Of a stretch of DNA of 64,000 bases, positions 25,423-32,718 are shown in pieces. Made by a program: the position numbers and the translations under genes. Source of the DNA: Lingula anatina (lineage: Eukaryota; Brachiopoda; Lingulata; Lingulida; Lingulidae); NCBI RefSeq assembly GCF_001039355.2, contig NW_019774402.1:1131244-1195243 (forward strand). Reading direction: 5' to 3'. The notes under the pieces were generated by a model that searched no databases, was not told the origin of the DNA, and worked only from the letters and a program-made list of their open reading frames with translations. Position 1 is the stretch's first letter; every line of letters starts with the position of its first letter.

Positions 25423-25569
25423 CAATCTTTGTTGCTGCAACAACAGCTGCTGCTGCTGTTGTACAGTAAGAAAGTTCTGTTGTTGTTGTGTAAACGGATT
25501 CTGTTGTGCAACAGTCCTGTGCACAACACAACTTAACAGCAACAGGAGGGAGAGTTTCATCTGACCCAT
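1..25569 (-). CDS. Giant secreted multi-TIL-domain protein (5' complete, 3' end beyond window)
   Basis: This gene model comprises 33 exons read on the minus strand from an ATG at 25569. In order it encodes a signal peptide with poly-Gln, a six-cysteine chitin-binding-like domain, a Gln/Asn-rich exon, a short Gly/Gln exon, 28 TIL exons and an Asn-Gln-Gly repeat exon. About 2,500 residues lie inside the window. Every internal exon whose ends are visible has a length divisible by three and is phase 1-1 with AG/GT borders, which supports one continuous reading frame. TIL domains are ten-cysteine modules known from secreted serine-protease inhibitors and from large extracellular matrix or mucus proteins. 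Function is inferred: an extracellular inhibitory or structural polymer protein. Caveats are a TAG codon in exon A5 and an N that interrupts exon A14. Prediction could split the locus, but I see no second promoter or signal peptide inside the array. The paralogue at 30361-40442 has a related architecture. Confidence 0.75.
927..956. repeat. (ATT)n microsatellite
   Basis: A trinucleotide tract of about ten units lies in the intron between the last TIL exon and the Asn-Gln-Gly exon. Confidence 0.9.
1086..1298 (-). CDS. TIL exon D2
   Basis: This is a diverged TIL domain beginning CSNGQYYTLC with ten cysteines and loop GLS (P1 Leu). The tail is rich in Ser, Gln, Thr and Asn and leads into the Asn-Gln-Gly exon. 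The donor is GTACAT. Confidence 0.7.
1588..1791 (-). CDS. TIL exon D1
   Basis: This is a diverged TIL domain beginning CSGGQVYSTC with ten cysteines and a shortened Cys4-Cys5 segment. The loop is QPR, giving Pro at P1, which suggests a non-inhibitory domain. A Ser/Thr/Gly tail follows. The donor is GTGAGT. Confidence 0.7.
2156..2365 (-). CDS. TIL exon B3
   Basis: This is a B-type TIL exon, 210 bp, near-identical to B1 and B2. The last codon before the donor is CAG where the others have CAA. The donor is GTAAGC. Confidence 0.8.
2877..3131 (-). CDS. TIL exon A18
   Basis: This is the last A-type TIL exon in transcription order: 255 bp, loop NLA (P1 Leu), donor GTATGT. Confidence 0.8.
3466..3720 (-). 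CDS. TIL exon A17
   Basis: This is a 255-bp A-type TIL exon with loop NLA (P1 Leu). The donor is GTAGGC, weaker than in the sister exons, so inclusion may be less efficient. Confidence 0.75.
4019..4246 (-). CDS. TIL exon A16
   Basis: This is a 228-bp A-type TIL exon with loop NLA (P1 Leu). It and its upstream intron are almost a copy of A15. The donor is GTATGT. Confidence 0.8.
4703..4930 (-). CDS. TIL exon A15
   Basis: This is a 228-bp A-type TIL exon with loop NLA (P1 Leu). It lies exactly 684 bp from A16 and is nearly identical to it. The last full codon is CCG instead of CAG. The donor is GTATGT. Confidence 0.8.
5400..5530 (-). CDS. TIL exon A14, 5' half missing at an assembly N
   Basis: The last four TIL cysteines and the tail are present. 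At the N (5531) the sequence jumps straight to what is intron sequence upstream of sister exons, also seen at about 5942. The missing part corresponds to roughly 100 bp that includes the reactive loop. This is more likely an assembly collapse than a true deletion. Confidence 0.65.
5696..5923 (-). CDS. TIL exon A13
   Basis: This is a 228-bp A-type TIL exon; the shorter tail lacks the Gly-Gly-Val-Ser repeat seen in the 255-bp copies. The loop TRQ places Arg at P1. The donor is GTATGT. Confidence 0.8.
6172..6381 (-). CDS. TIL exon B2
   Basis: This is a B-type TIL exon, 210 bp, nearly identical to B1 and B3. The donor is GTGAGT. Confidence 0.8.
6552..6776 (-). CDS. TIL exon C1
   Basis: This single-copy TIL subtype, CSGGQIYSNCASQC, has ten cysteines and a four-residue Cys5-Cys6 loop (NNLP). 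The tail is rich in Gly, Ser, Thr and Ala. It is 225 bp, phase 1-1, with a GTAAGT donor. Confidence 0.8.
6921..7096. mobile_element. MITE with 6-bp target duplication
   Basis: The terminal inverted repeats are CCATGGGCGTC-GCAGA (from 6927) and its complement ending at 7090. They enclose two poly-C tracts. The 164-bp element is flanked by AAATTG on both sides (6921-6926 and 7091-7096). No coding capacity is seen. It sits in the intron between TIL exons A12 and C1. Confidence 0.75.
7095..7210. repeat. Nested direct and inverted repeat
   Basis: A segment with GTTTAAGACTAAGTACTGTT occurs twice, at about 7100 and 7167. A block near 7116-7148 is repeated in inverted orientation at 7176-7209, so the transcript could fold into a long hairpin. 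It directly adjoins the MITE and may be another element fragment. Confidence 0.55.
7823..8077 (-). CDS. TIL exon A12
   Basis: This is a 255-bp A-type TIL exon with loop NRA (P1 Arg) and donor GTATGT. Only 154 bp of intron separates it from A11. Confidence 0.8.
8232..8486 (-). CDS. TIL exon A11
   Basis: This is a 255-bp A-type TIL exon with loop NRA (P1 Arg) and donor GTATGT. The neighbouring copy A12 also has Arg. Confidence 0.8.
8935..9189 (-). CDS. TIL exon A10
   Basis: This is a 255-bp A-type TIL exon with loop NLA (P1 Leu) and donor GTATGT. Flanking intron sequence is shared with A7-A9. Confidence 0.8.
9454..9481. repeat. Poly(A) tract
   Basis: An uninterrupted A run of about 28 bp lies in an intron of the TIL array, next to a decayed exon. 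Confidence 0.9.
9746..10000 (-). CDS. TIL exon A9
   Basis: This is a 255-bp A-type TIL exon with loop NLA (P1 Leu) and donor GTATGT. Flanking intron sequence is shared with A8 and A10. Confidence 0.8.
10185..10355. mobile_element. Possible small insertion inside a decayed TIL exon
   Basis: About 170 bp of unrelated, more GC-rich sequence interrupts a decayed TIL exon. The edges contain a short inverted GTGCAG motif, and the right edge reads GCAGGGGCGGATC on the complement, reminiscent of hAT-type ends. The evidence is weak. Confidence 0.3.
10538..10792 (-). CDS. TIL exon A8
   Basis: This is a 255-bp A-type TIL exon with loop NLA (P1 Leu). It carries Thr where most copies have Ala, just before the seventh cysteine. 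The donor is GTATGT. Confidence 0.8.
11302..11556 (-). CDS. TIL exon A7
   Basis: This is a 255-bp A-type TIL exon with ten cysteines, loop NLA (P1 Leu) and donor GTATGT. A decayed TIL exon lies between A7 and A6. Confidence 0.8.
12102..12356 (-). CDS. TIL exon A6
   Basis: This is a 255-bp A-type TIL exon with loop TLP (P1 Leu). The donor is GTATGT. It is the first of five copies, A6-A10, spaced 760-810 bp apart. Confidence 0.8.
12626..12835 (-). CDS. TIL exon B1
   Basis: This B-type TIL exon, CSGGQTFTQCLSKC, is 210 bp with ten cysteines. The Cys5-Cys6 loop is five residues (NNFAP). It is nearly identical in protein to B2 (6172) and B3 (2156). The donor is GTAAGT. Confidence 0.8.
13234..13488 (-). 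CDS. TIL exon A5 with in-frame stop near its 3' end
   Basis: The A-type TIL domain is intact (ten cysteines, loop NLA). In the tail, the codon that is CAG in most A exons is TAG here (13235-13237), one base before a GTGTAT donor. If spliced like its sisters the protein would end here. A phase-1 donor reading GTGTTT lies a few codons earlier and would avoid the stop, and skipping the exon also keeps frame. Confidence 0.7.
13788..14042 (-). CDS. TIL exon A4
   Basis: This is a 255-bp A-type TIL exon with loop NLA (P1 Leu). The donor region, ending in GTATAT, is nearly identical to that of A2. Confidence 0.8.
14289..14543 (-). CDS. TIL exon A3
   Basis: This is a 255-bp A-type TIL exon with loop NRA (P1 Arg), one of four A exons with Arg at this position. 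The donor is GTAAGT. Confidence 0.8.
14820..15074 (-). CDS. TIL exon A2
   Basis: This is a 255-bp A-type TIL exon with loop NLA (P1 Leu). The donor is GTATAT after an ACC-CAG-G end. A decayed TIL exon lies immediately downstream at about 14700-14805. Confidence 0.8.
16032..16277 (-). CDS. TIL exon A1
   Basis: This is the first A-type TIL exon, CTGGQTYQQCASQC, with loop TLP (P1 Leu) and a Gly/Ser/Ala-rich tail. It is 246 bp, phase 1-1, with a GTATGT donor. Confidence 0.8.
17573..17770 (-). CDS. TIL exon 4
   Basis: This is a ten-cysteine TIL domain beginning CSGGQIYTQC with loop TQS (P1 Gln). It is the last diverged TIL exon before the A-type array. The exon is phase 1-1 with a GTAAGC donor. 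Confidence 0.75.
18347..18553 (-). CDS. TIL exon 3
   Basis: This is a ten-cysteine TIL domain beginning CSGGQVFTRC. The Cys5-Cys6 loop TGQ places Gly at P1, which is unusual for an active inhibitor. Two overlapping donors (GTATGT and GTAAGC) are possible; the second keeps phase 1. Confidence 0.75.
18908..18944. repeat. Perfect 17-bp palindrome with 3-bp loop
   Basis: GTTCATTCAAAAATGGA is followed by TTG and its exact reverse complement. It lies in the intron between TIL exons 2 and 3. Such a perfect hairpin may be the core of a foldback element or a cruciform-forming site. Confidence 0.8.
19623..19826 (-). CDS. TIL exon 2
   Basis: This is a ten-cysteine TIL domain beginning CSGGQFFTQC. The loop between Cys5 and Cys6 is TQQ, which puts Gln at the expected P1 position. 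The linker is short and the exon is phase 1-1. Confidence 0.75.
20309..20536 (-). CDS. TIL exon 1
   Basis: All ten TIL cysteines are present, from CSGGQIYTTC to CISQC. The Cys5-Cys6 loop is NLGNQ, two residues longer than usual. A Gly/Ser/Ile/Asn linker follows. The exon is phase 1-1 and ends at a GTAAGT donor. Confidence 0.75.
20705..20764 (-). CDS. Exon 4: short Gly/Gln linker exon
   Basis: This 20-codon phase 1-1 exon encodes GIGQQGQIYNANGQLISGSQ. It lies between the Gln-rich exon and the first TIL exon. The evidence is good splice sites and the correct phase; no domain is recognised. Confidence 0.5.
21019..21117 (-). CDS. Exon 3: Gln/Asn-rich segment
   Basis: This 33-codon phase 1-1 exon is dominated by Gln and Asn, with a short repeat of the type NQNQF. 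It is low-complexity and foreshadows the Asn-Gln-Gly repeats at the other end of the gene. It has a TTAG acceptor and a GTACGT donor. Confidence 0.6.
21473..21703 (-). CDS. Exon 2: six-cysteine chitin-binding-like (CBM14/peritrophin-like) domain
   Basis: The exon encodes 77 residues with six cysteines: Cys, then DGQFV, then HCIFYKC, then SCARGTGVPDEYG, then PDTQNPC, then a final Cys. The first half has the C-x-GQF-x-C-x-FY-x-C look of peritrophin-A (CBM14) domains, but the spacing in the second half is unusual. The exon at 35718-35978 in the neighbouring gene shares the GT-VP-YG and PDT-NPC motifs. Chitin binding is inferred only. Confidence 0.65.
21704..25349. other. Large first intron of the multi-TIL gene
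   Basis: I see no convincing exon in this 3.6-kb stretch. It contains a C/CA tract near 23070-23108 and a TTATA pentanucleotide microsatellite at 23782-23849. Regulatory sequence may be present but I cannot identify any. Confidence 0.6.
23782..23849. repeat. (TTATA)n microsatellite
   Basis: An almost perfect pentanucleotide tandem repeat of about 13 units, with one ACTAT interruption. Confidence 0.9.
25350..25569 (-). CDS. Exon 1: signal peptide and poly-Gln segment
   Basis: The exon begins MGQMKLSLLLLLSC and has a Leu-rich signal peptide with likely cleavage after VHRTVAQ. Gln-rich sequence follows, including an uninterrupted run of 13 Gln that ends GMSG. A second in-frame ATG at 25560 would also retain the whole signal peptide. 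The exon ends in phase 1 at a GTAAGA donor. The CAG/CAA mixture explains the leucine- and cysteine-rich shadow frames on the other strand. Confidence 0.75.
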
Positions 25570-25605
25570 CGTGGTTACTGAAATGTTCTTCTGTAAAATG
25601 TTTCT

Positions 25606-25613
25606 CTTTTATA
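25606..25613 (-). promoter_or_regulatory. TATA box of the multi-TIL gene
   Basis: The minus strand reads TATAAAAG here, 37 bp upstream of the ATG at 25569. With normal TATA-to-start spacing the 5' UTR would be only about 10 nt. This supports the chosen start and a discrete, probably tissue-restricted promoter. Confidence 0.6.
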
Positions 25614-28264
25614 GTGCTGGCTGGCGCCCGGTATTTCTAATTAAGGGGGTATGGCAGGGCAACAGCTCTTTATTATTTTCTTTGTAGAAAATATGCCGTT
25701 GACATTTTCTACTTATATTAAGATCTGATATTGAAATCGGTCATGAAATCATTAAGGATTTAGCTGTGTTTTACCCTCTCATGCCTCAAGAGACAACCAA
25801 CCAATGCATCCATCAAGACAGGACTGTCTCTGTAGGAGCTGAAATATGGCGTGTCAGGAGAAGATGATCGTTACAATTACTGTAATTGAGAGTCAAATAT
25901 CTCTCCATCAATTCTTTTCTCTCACAGAAAGTTAAGGAAGTGAATCCGTGATGATATCACGTTTAAGAGCGTTTTTCTCTTACTTTACGTTTTTAATGCA
26001 GTTCATAATTTTGCAAAACTAAAAAGTGAATAATCCAATTTAAAGATGCCCTGATGTACCGTATATTAAAAACAATATATATAGCCTCGCGCTCTGGCTT
26101 TGACAGCGAATTGAAGTTGTGAAAAAAGGCGAGATGTTAGTGTTGGAGTTAAGATAAAGTGCTAAATAGCAGTGGTGACCATTTTATATTAACTTTTATT
26201 TTATGCTCATACAGATTTTAAAAACCCAGATATTTAAACATTTTCATCAACTTGCACCACAACAAGTTATATAAAGTATGGCAGTTTACATAGGACTGAC
26301 ACTATCACGCGTGTCTGATTACGGTGCTTTGAGTCCCGATCAGGTATACAATTACCGTATTACGGACGAGATAGAATCAGCCGGTGTCAGGCACTCTGAA
26401 ATTATAAGGTCTCATCGTCAGTTGATTTGCTTTACGAAACACGTATGACCTCCACAACCTTTATGTTCAACTAGCTTAACAAACGAAACAAGTTGAAAGT
26501 GCTATACGAGTGTATTAGATGAGCAGCTGTTCACCATTTAGAATGCCCTCTAGAATTTAAAACCCTACACAATTTTTATTGTGCCTCAACCCTTTTTTCT
26601 CTTTTTCCAGAATTATAAAAAATTGGAATATTTCGAAGTCATGTAGTATTAATCATAACAATTGGAAAATGCCCCAAAGGCAGATTGCAGTAGCTGTAGG
26701 AATTTATATCACGAAACACGATGCTTTTTCCTTTAGAGAATTAAAAAATATTTCCTTTTTCTCTAGTTCTATGTTCAAACTTTAGAAAAAAAATGGATGC
26801 ACAGGCACATTAAAATTTATTTATTTATTTATTTTATTTATTTATTTATTTATTATTATTATTTTTTATTTATTTATTTTGGGGCGGGGGGGGGGGCATT
26901 TTTTTACTTTTGTATTTGATTTGTAATGAAAATTATATTTTCCATGCAGTTTTCTGTAGAAATAAGTGAAGACTCGGACACTGGCTGTGAGAAATAATTA
27001 CACTTTTATCAGTTGACTTCGTGAGAAAGAAAAAAAAGGAAAGCATTTGAATAAATTGTTCTATAATTGCGGTAATTGAAAGGTCCTAATTCATTTGTTA
27101 TATACCACTAATACCACCGTCTGCCTTTTAAGTATATGTCGACTGTGCCGTTATGACACGGTCGGTTGGGAGGAGAAAAGAAGGGGACAGTCCTTTAATA
27201 ACATACATACATCATAGAATATAAATAATACCTGTCGTGGACACCTTTACGTGAGCACCTTGCTAGGACGCAAGGTGGTGGAAATTTTTCCCGGCGAGCG
27301 TAAAATATATTATTTTTCTTACAATAAAAAAGAAACAAATACTGGAATTAGCTCTTTGACATTACTGCTTTTGAAAGTGTCAATTTTCTCTATTTTATAA
27401 TTTTATACACATTTTAATCAAAGTAGTACCCAATTTTATTGAGAGTATAATGAAATATAGCCATTCAGATTTGTATCGCGTATAATGTTAGTGTTACAGT
27501 TACTTTTCATCCATCCCACTGCTTAAATATAACCTTATCATAAATCAAGAATATTTTTCTCACATTTTAAACATTATACTGAAACAAACATTCTACTTTA
27601 AAAACTAAAACGATACTTTTTTATTGCTCAGATAGTAATTGTGGTTGAAACGAGGGTAATATTTGATTTCACATATTTTGGTACCTGTCTCTGATCGCGC
27701 GAGTGCATCCACAAGGCTTAATTGCAAGACCGTGCGATTAGCTTAATATTTCTGTGTGAAAGAGAGTTCTTAAAGTCCTACTGAAAATCATGAGAAAAAA
27801 ACAGTTAACATGCAGAATAATTACGCTTTGGATCAAGCCTGACTTAAAAACTTTTAACGTCTTGAACAACACGGCATCGGAAGGAATCTCTGTCCTAGAC
27901 ATTTTTATGTAGAACCATCTTTATATGTCCATTGATAGGTTTGCTAATTAAGATCTCAACCCCTATTATACTTCTTTCGATAACTGGTGCCATTAAGATG
28001 CCATTGTATCCTGACCGTGCAATTAAAGGCCCATACATGCGCTAGATACGTTAGAAGAAGGGAATATATATCTGAAAGTAGTTTTTAAACAATTCTGAGT
28101 GTCAGTTTGACATTATAATAATATAACTGCTATATAAAGAGCCTATAGTTAGGTCATATATCAAAATGGTGATTGTGAGACTCGCGGGAAAAAAACTAGA
28201 AAATAACTCGTCATTTTTTTAGTGATTTGAGCAGGCAAATTAGGTAAGATACTGCTTCAGTATC

Positions 28265-28302
<38 letters not shown>
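28265..28302. repeat. (CA)n microsatellite
   Basis: A perfect CA dinucleotide tract of about 18 units in intergenic DNA. Confidence 0.95.
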
Positions 28303-28303
<1 letters not shown>

Positions 28304-29411
28304 CTGTTTGGTATGTACAACTGTTCTGTATAGATTGGGAAAACTTAGTTCAAATTCTAAAAGTTTTATTATCATTATTGTCTAACAACGGGGAAACCAT
28401 AATTATGTTTATCAAAAATAACATAATTGCTATGAATAGGCTCTTGAATTAGTAAGCTGGTGTCAGAAAACAAACGGTTTAAAAGCATTAAAATCTAAAA
28501 GCTGGTTATGCTAGGCCTACATCATTTCATACTATAACTTCATACTATAACTTCCAAGACAGCTTGCTTTACAACTACACGCTGATATTTTTTTAATTTT
28601 TTGAAATCTTCTTTTGGCCACAGACAATCGAAAACTGCCGAAAATAATCTGTAACTTGCGTTATGCAACGTGGAACGCAGTCAAATTCACATAGAGTTCG
28701 TAGAGTCACGAATCAATGATAGGTTTATTCTTTACAATATCAGGGTGGATATTATTTAGTCAACCAGATGTATATTTAAATGTTTATTTTTATCCCAAAA
28801 ATAACATGTCGGGGATATTTGATACATAAAAAAATTAATGCGTTTTTCAAAGGTATCCAAATTTTGTTTTTCATTCTAGACATCACAATAAGAAACGGTG
28901 CTATTTACTTTGTCACACATATTTTCGCTCATTCTCAATGTTTTGGATTATCGCGTAGACTTTACTGGGTTGTTGAATCGTGCTTTCGAGACCGCTATTG
29001 GATTACCGACGAACCAAACCTAAGTTTGAGAGCCAAACGGTTAAAAAAGAAAATCTACAAGAACAATCAAAATTCTATTCCCCTCACCAAGGTGACTCAA
29101 TCTGAAAAGTGAAGATTCTTTTATGACGCACTACATTATTTCATCTTATACCATAAACAGATAAATATATCGTTTTTTTACATTCCCACGTTTTAATTCA
29201 GGTAATAAAACAATCATACTACTTTTATTAGCAGCTAGCTGTTTACACTCCCTTTACACAACAATTTCTCTATACTACATATTAGAGTTCTGCCACTATG
29301 TAAGGGACCGCGGGGAACAGTGAATGGATGATGTATTTCAAATGTTATAATGATATAGACCTACAGATACACATACTAAAAGTTATTAGAGATATTAGAG
29401 ATGCACCTGTC

Positions 29412-29780
29412 TCAACTATTGCAATTGCGTGCTTCTGCGTTGTCACCTCCGCCAAGGAAGTTATGCTTTCATCTCCGTTCGTCCGTATGTTTGCCCGTTT
29501 GTTGACACCAGCCTAACTCAAATTATTGATGGATTTTGGTGAAATCCTCAGGAAAGGTCACAAATGGGCTAATTTGCAAGTGTTGTATTAAAAGTTTGGT
29601 GTTGATCCGTGATCGGGTCACAATCGGGTTGCCAATTTTTAAAATAATTCTTTAATGCGAGAGAGGGCCAACGACCTTCACCTTGTACCATAGATAGACG
29701 TGCTCTCAACTACCACAGTTTATAACTACAGGGTGCTTGGCGGAGGTCTGCGCTTTCTGAGTGCTTTTCTAATTCAAAAT
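29412..29780. mobile_element. MITE-like element with 12-bp inverted repeats
   Basis: ACCTCCGCCAAG (29445-29456) and CTTGGCGGAGGT (29736-29747) are perfect inverted repeats. Weaker inverted similarity extends outward on both sides. The interior has no long frame. I recall CGCCAAGG...CTTGGCGG repeats from other animal genomes, but that is memory and was not checked. Confidence 0.6.
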
Positions 29781-30360
29781 GCAGCAGTTAGATACAGTAT
29801 TTGATCGCATCTACCTGCTTTGTTAAAAAATTAGACCGGTGCTGTTCTTAAATCTGTTATAGTAGGCTATCTAGTGTCCCATAAATCAAAATATCTAATT
29901 TTGAACTGGTTAGCGAGACATTCGACTACAATAATTTTTTGTAAATAACATGGCAGTTACAAGAGGAAAACATAATTATTAACATGTGAATGTATTCTGT
30001 ACACTAGATTTTAGTACTTGGTGGATTCTAGACTAGATGTATCCTTCATTCATGTAGTCTCCGAAGCGTTCTGTTTATGCGGTGTCCGTGCTCCTTCGTC
30101 GTTATTTAGTGACTAATGGTTTTCACTCTTGACATCATTTTATCTTTACTAATACCTTATTGCATATGAAATACAATAACATGAAGTCAAAAGTTAGAAT
30201 GGATGTTATGCACTCCTATGTAGTGCCCGCACCCCTGGAATTCCACAATGAACATTTAGTGTGTAATCGTTGCTATAACGAAATCTAATGGAAACACAAT
30301 GTCGCGACTGTTCCGGATACAAACTCATTAGCTCACATAGATTTATACACAAAACTACTT

Positions 30361-32718
30361 TCAATAATTTGTTGGTTTCTTGCAGTCGCTATCCCTGATG
30401 CATTCACCGTTATCGCTCAGTACGGGTCTGTCTGCCGGGCACTCACAGCGGGGGACACACTGCAGTGTGCAGAACAGAGCTTCATCACTGCAGGTCCTGG
30501 TGCAAGCAGAACCACATTCATTGAAGACTTGGCCCCCGGAACATTCTGAATTGGAAAAAAAACGTGCCCGTGGAAAATTGATATCCAATTAAAAAAGGCA
30601 TTAACTGAAAGGCGCTCACCACTTTCTCTATCAAACATAAATGTGATAACTGTTAATGAGATTTATCCATTCCCTTTTCCTGTCATATCTCGTCTTTAAT
30701 GTGTAAAATATACATGCTGAAATATACCAACTACTATATGACGTTCTAGTGACTCAAGACAGACAACACACAATTTTTGTATCTTAAGCGCTTCCTTGAA
30801 CCTAAAATATTACCATCTAGGGATATATGTTTCAAATTAGATGTGTCTCTTACTTGGTATTGGGCACTGAGACTTCGTGATACACTGTCCGTTGTGGAAG
30901 ACTGGTTTATCAGGTGGGCATTCACATTTTTCCACACATTGCAATGTACACGGCCTAGGAGACTCGAAGACTGTCTGGCACGTTGTCTCGCATGCAGATC
31001 CGCACCTATTGAAGACCTGTCCACCCGTGCATCCTAATTGTGATAAAAAGTATTAAGTGGCATTCATAAAGAAAATTGCCAGCTCTGTTAAATGAAAATT
31101 ACAGTGGTATTAAGTTTGATATCAGTTGTTTATTCGAAGAAACTGTTATCGTACCATTTTATTACGTGCATATTGAGATTGCTACTTGAGGGTTGTACGG
31201 TGTCAGTTATCGTATTTTGAAAATTTGTGTAAGATATTGTAAATTTTAAGACCTTGATATAAATTTCTTATTATCCTCAAAATAAAAGATTTAAATCTCT
31301 ATTGTCCAAACTAGCAAAATGTTTACAGAATCCAACCTTGTGGCGTTACAGGGCACTGGTTCAAAGGCACACATTTCCCGTTATCCAAAATGGGCGCGTC
31401 CTGGGGGCACTCACACTTTTGGACACACTGGCGCGTGCAGGCGGGGTTGGGTTCTTGGCAGGTTCTCTCACACACAGACCCACATTCCTTAAACACCTGG
31501 CCAGGTATAGGACACGCTGAATACAAACGTTGAGAATAATTACAGGGATCAAAAGCTGTGCATTGATTGAGGTTTACATCATTTTCAATTGTATTTTAAA
31601 ACCAAATACTGTCTATTGTTTTCTTTATGTTTCATTTATGATATCATTATTATGATGTAAGCAATGTCACACACGTAACAAGATTAAGGTTAAACAGCGC
31701 AGATTACATTTGTTTTAAGTCTTAACATAAAAATATAATTTTTATCTTCTACAAAAAAGCCTTCGTTCACACAAAGATATAACCCCACATATCAAAATCC
31801 ATATACCATTCTAATATTGCCAATAATCTAAGGGTTACATTCATTATAAATGTGTCAACCTTTATGGCTTTCCTTACAATATGAATCCGTAGGTACATCT
31901 ACTAAGTAGCAGAGATGCATGTAGAATGATCAAATGTTAACTTGACTTGACACGTTCGACAAATGAGCCTTTCACACGGTAAAATACAGATATGGCAAAC
32001 GAAGAGGGGCTTGACAAAGCGGTTAAAAAGTATACACCTCTTTTCGGTTGGCATAAGAAAAATATCGAGGGAAATTTAGAGCGGTATTACTCGTATTAAA
32101 TTACGTACTTTTCCTAGGACAGGCATCATTACTGATACAGTTGCCTTCGTGCAGCAGCGTCCCAGAGGGGCATGCACAGCGGCCGACGCACACCGTTGCA
32201 CAAATAGGGTTAGGTTCTTCACAGGTGGGATCACAGGGGGATGCACACTCGGAAAACACTCGGCCACCGGTGCAGGTTGAATCTATACATGTATAGGTGG
32301 TTATACTTAATTTTATTGGCACTGATATTTATTTACCTATGAAAAGTTACTGTATGAAACCATACTTCTATGATGAAACATATATACACATATATTTGGA
32401 AGGTTCGATTGTCTTTCCCAGTCTATTTCTTGGTCTGGGTGCAACTGCAAGCATGAGAAAGTTGAACCTGAACTAATTTTGGATGTCCATGGAATTCATT
32501 TAAAGGACTAAATCACCTACCTGGCGGTGGGGGTGCCGTTCGTGCGTCAGGGCACTCGGAAGCTTTGAGGCAGTTTCCGTTGCGTAGAAGTGGTCTGTCG
32601 GGAGGACAGTGACATCCAGGGACGCACTGAAGAGTGCAGACAATATTGCCCATGTTCTCACACGTGGCGGTGCAGGCAGAACCGCACTCGTTGTACACCT
32701 GGCCACCTCTGCAGGACT
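30361..32718 (-). CDS. Five TIL exons ending the Kunitz/TIL gene
   Basis: Exons 32521-32718, 32109-32282, 31337-31516, 30854-31033 and 30361-30545 each encode one ten-cysteine TIL domain. Loop residues between Cys5 and Cys6 are TLQ, ATV, TRQ, TLQ and TLQ, so P1 is Leu, Thr, Arg, Leu and Leu. The last exon ends KKPTNY and a TGA at 30361-30363. Confidence 0.8.

Larger units (their letters stand above)
25614..30360. other. Intergenic region between the two secreted-protein genes
   Basis: No convincing gene is seen. It contains TTTA-rich low-complexity sequence near 26815-26880 followed by a G-run, a CA microsatellite at 28265-28302 and a MITE-like element at 29412-29780. An open frame of 110 codons at 28780-29112 on the plus strand has no recognisable motif and I treat it as chance. 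I found no AATAAA close to the stop at 30361. Confidence 0.55.

Noticed and set aside
25333-25564. Plus-strand open frames rich in Leu or Cys
   Set aside because: These are the complement of the CAG/CAA poly-Gln tract of the minus-strand exon 1.
28780-29112. 110-codon plus-strand ORF
   Set aside because: No domain, no promoter-like context and no similarity that I recognise.
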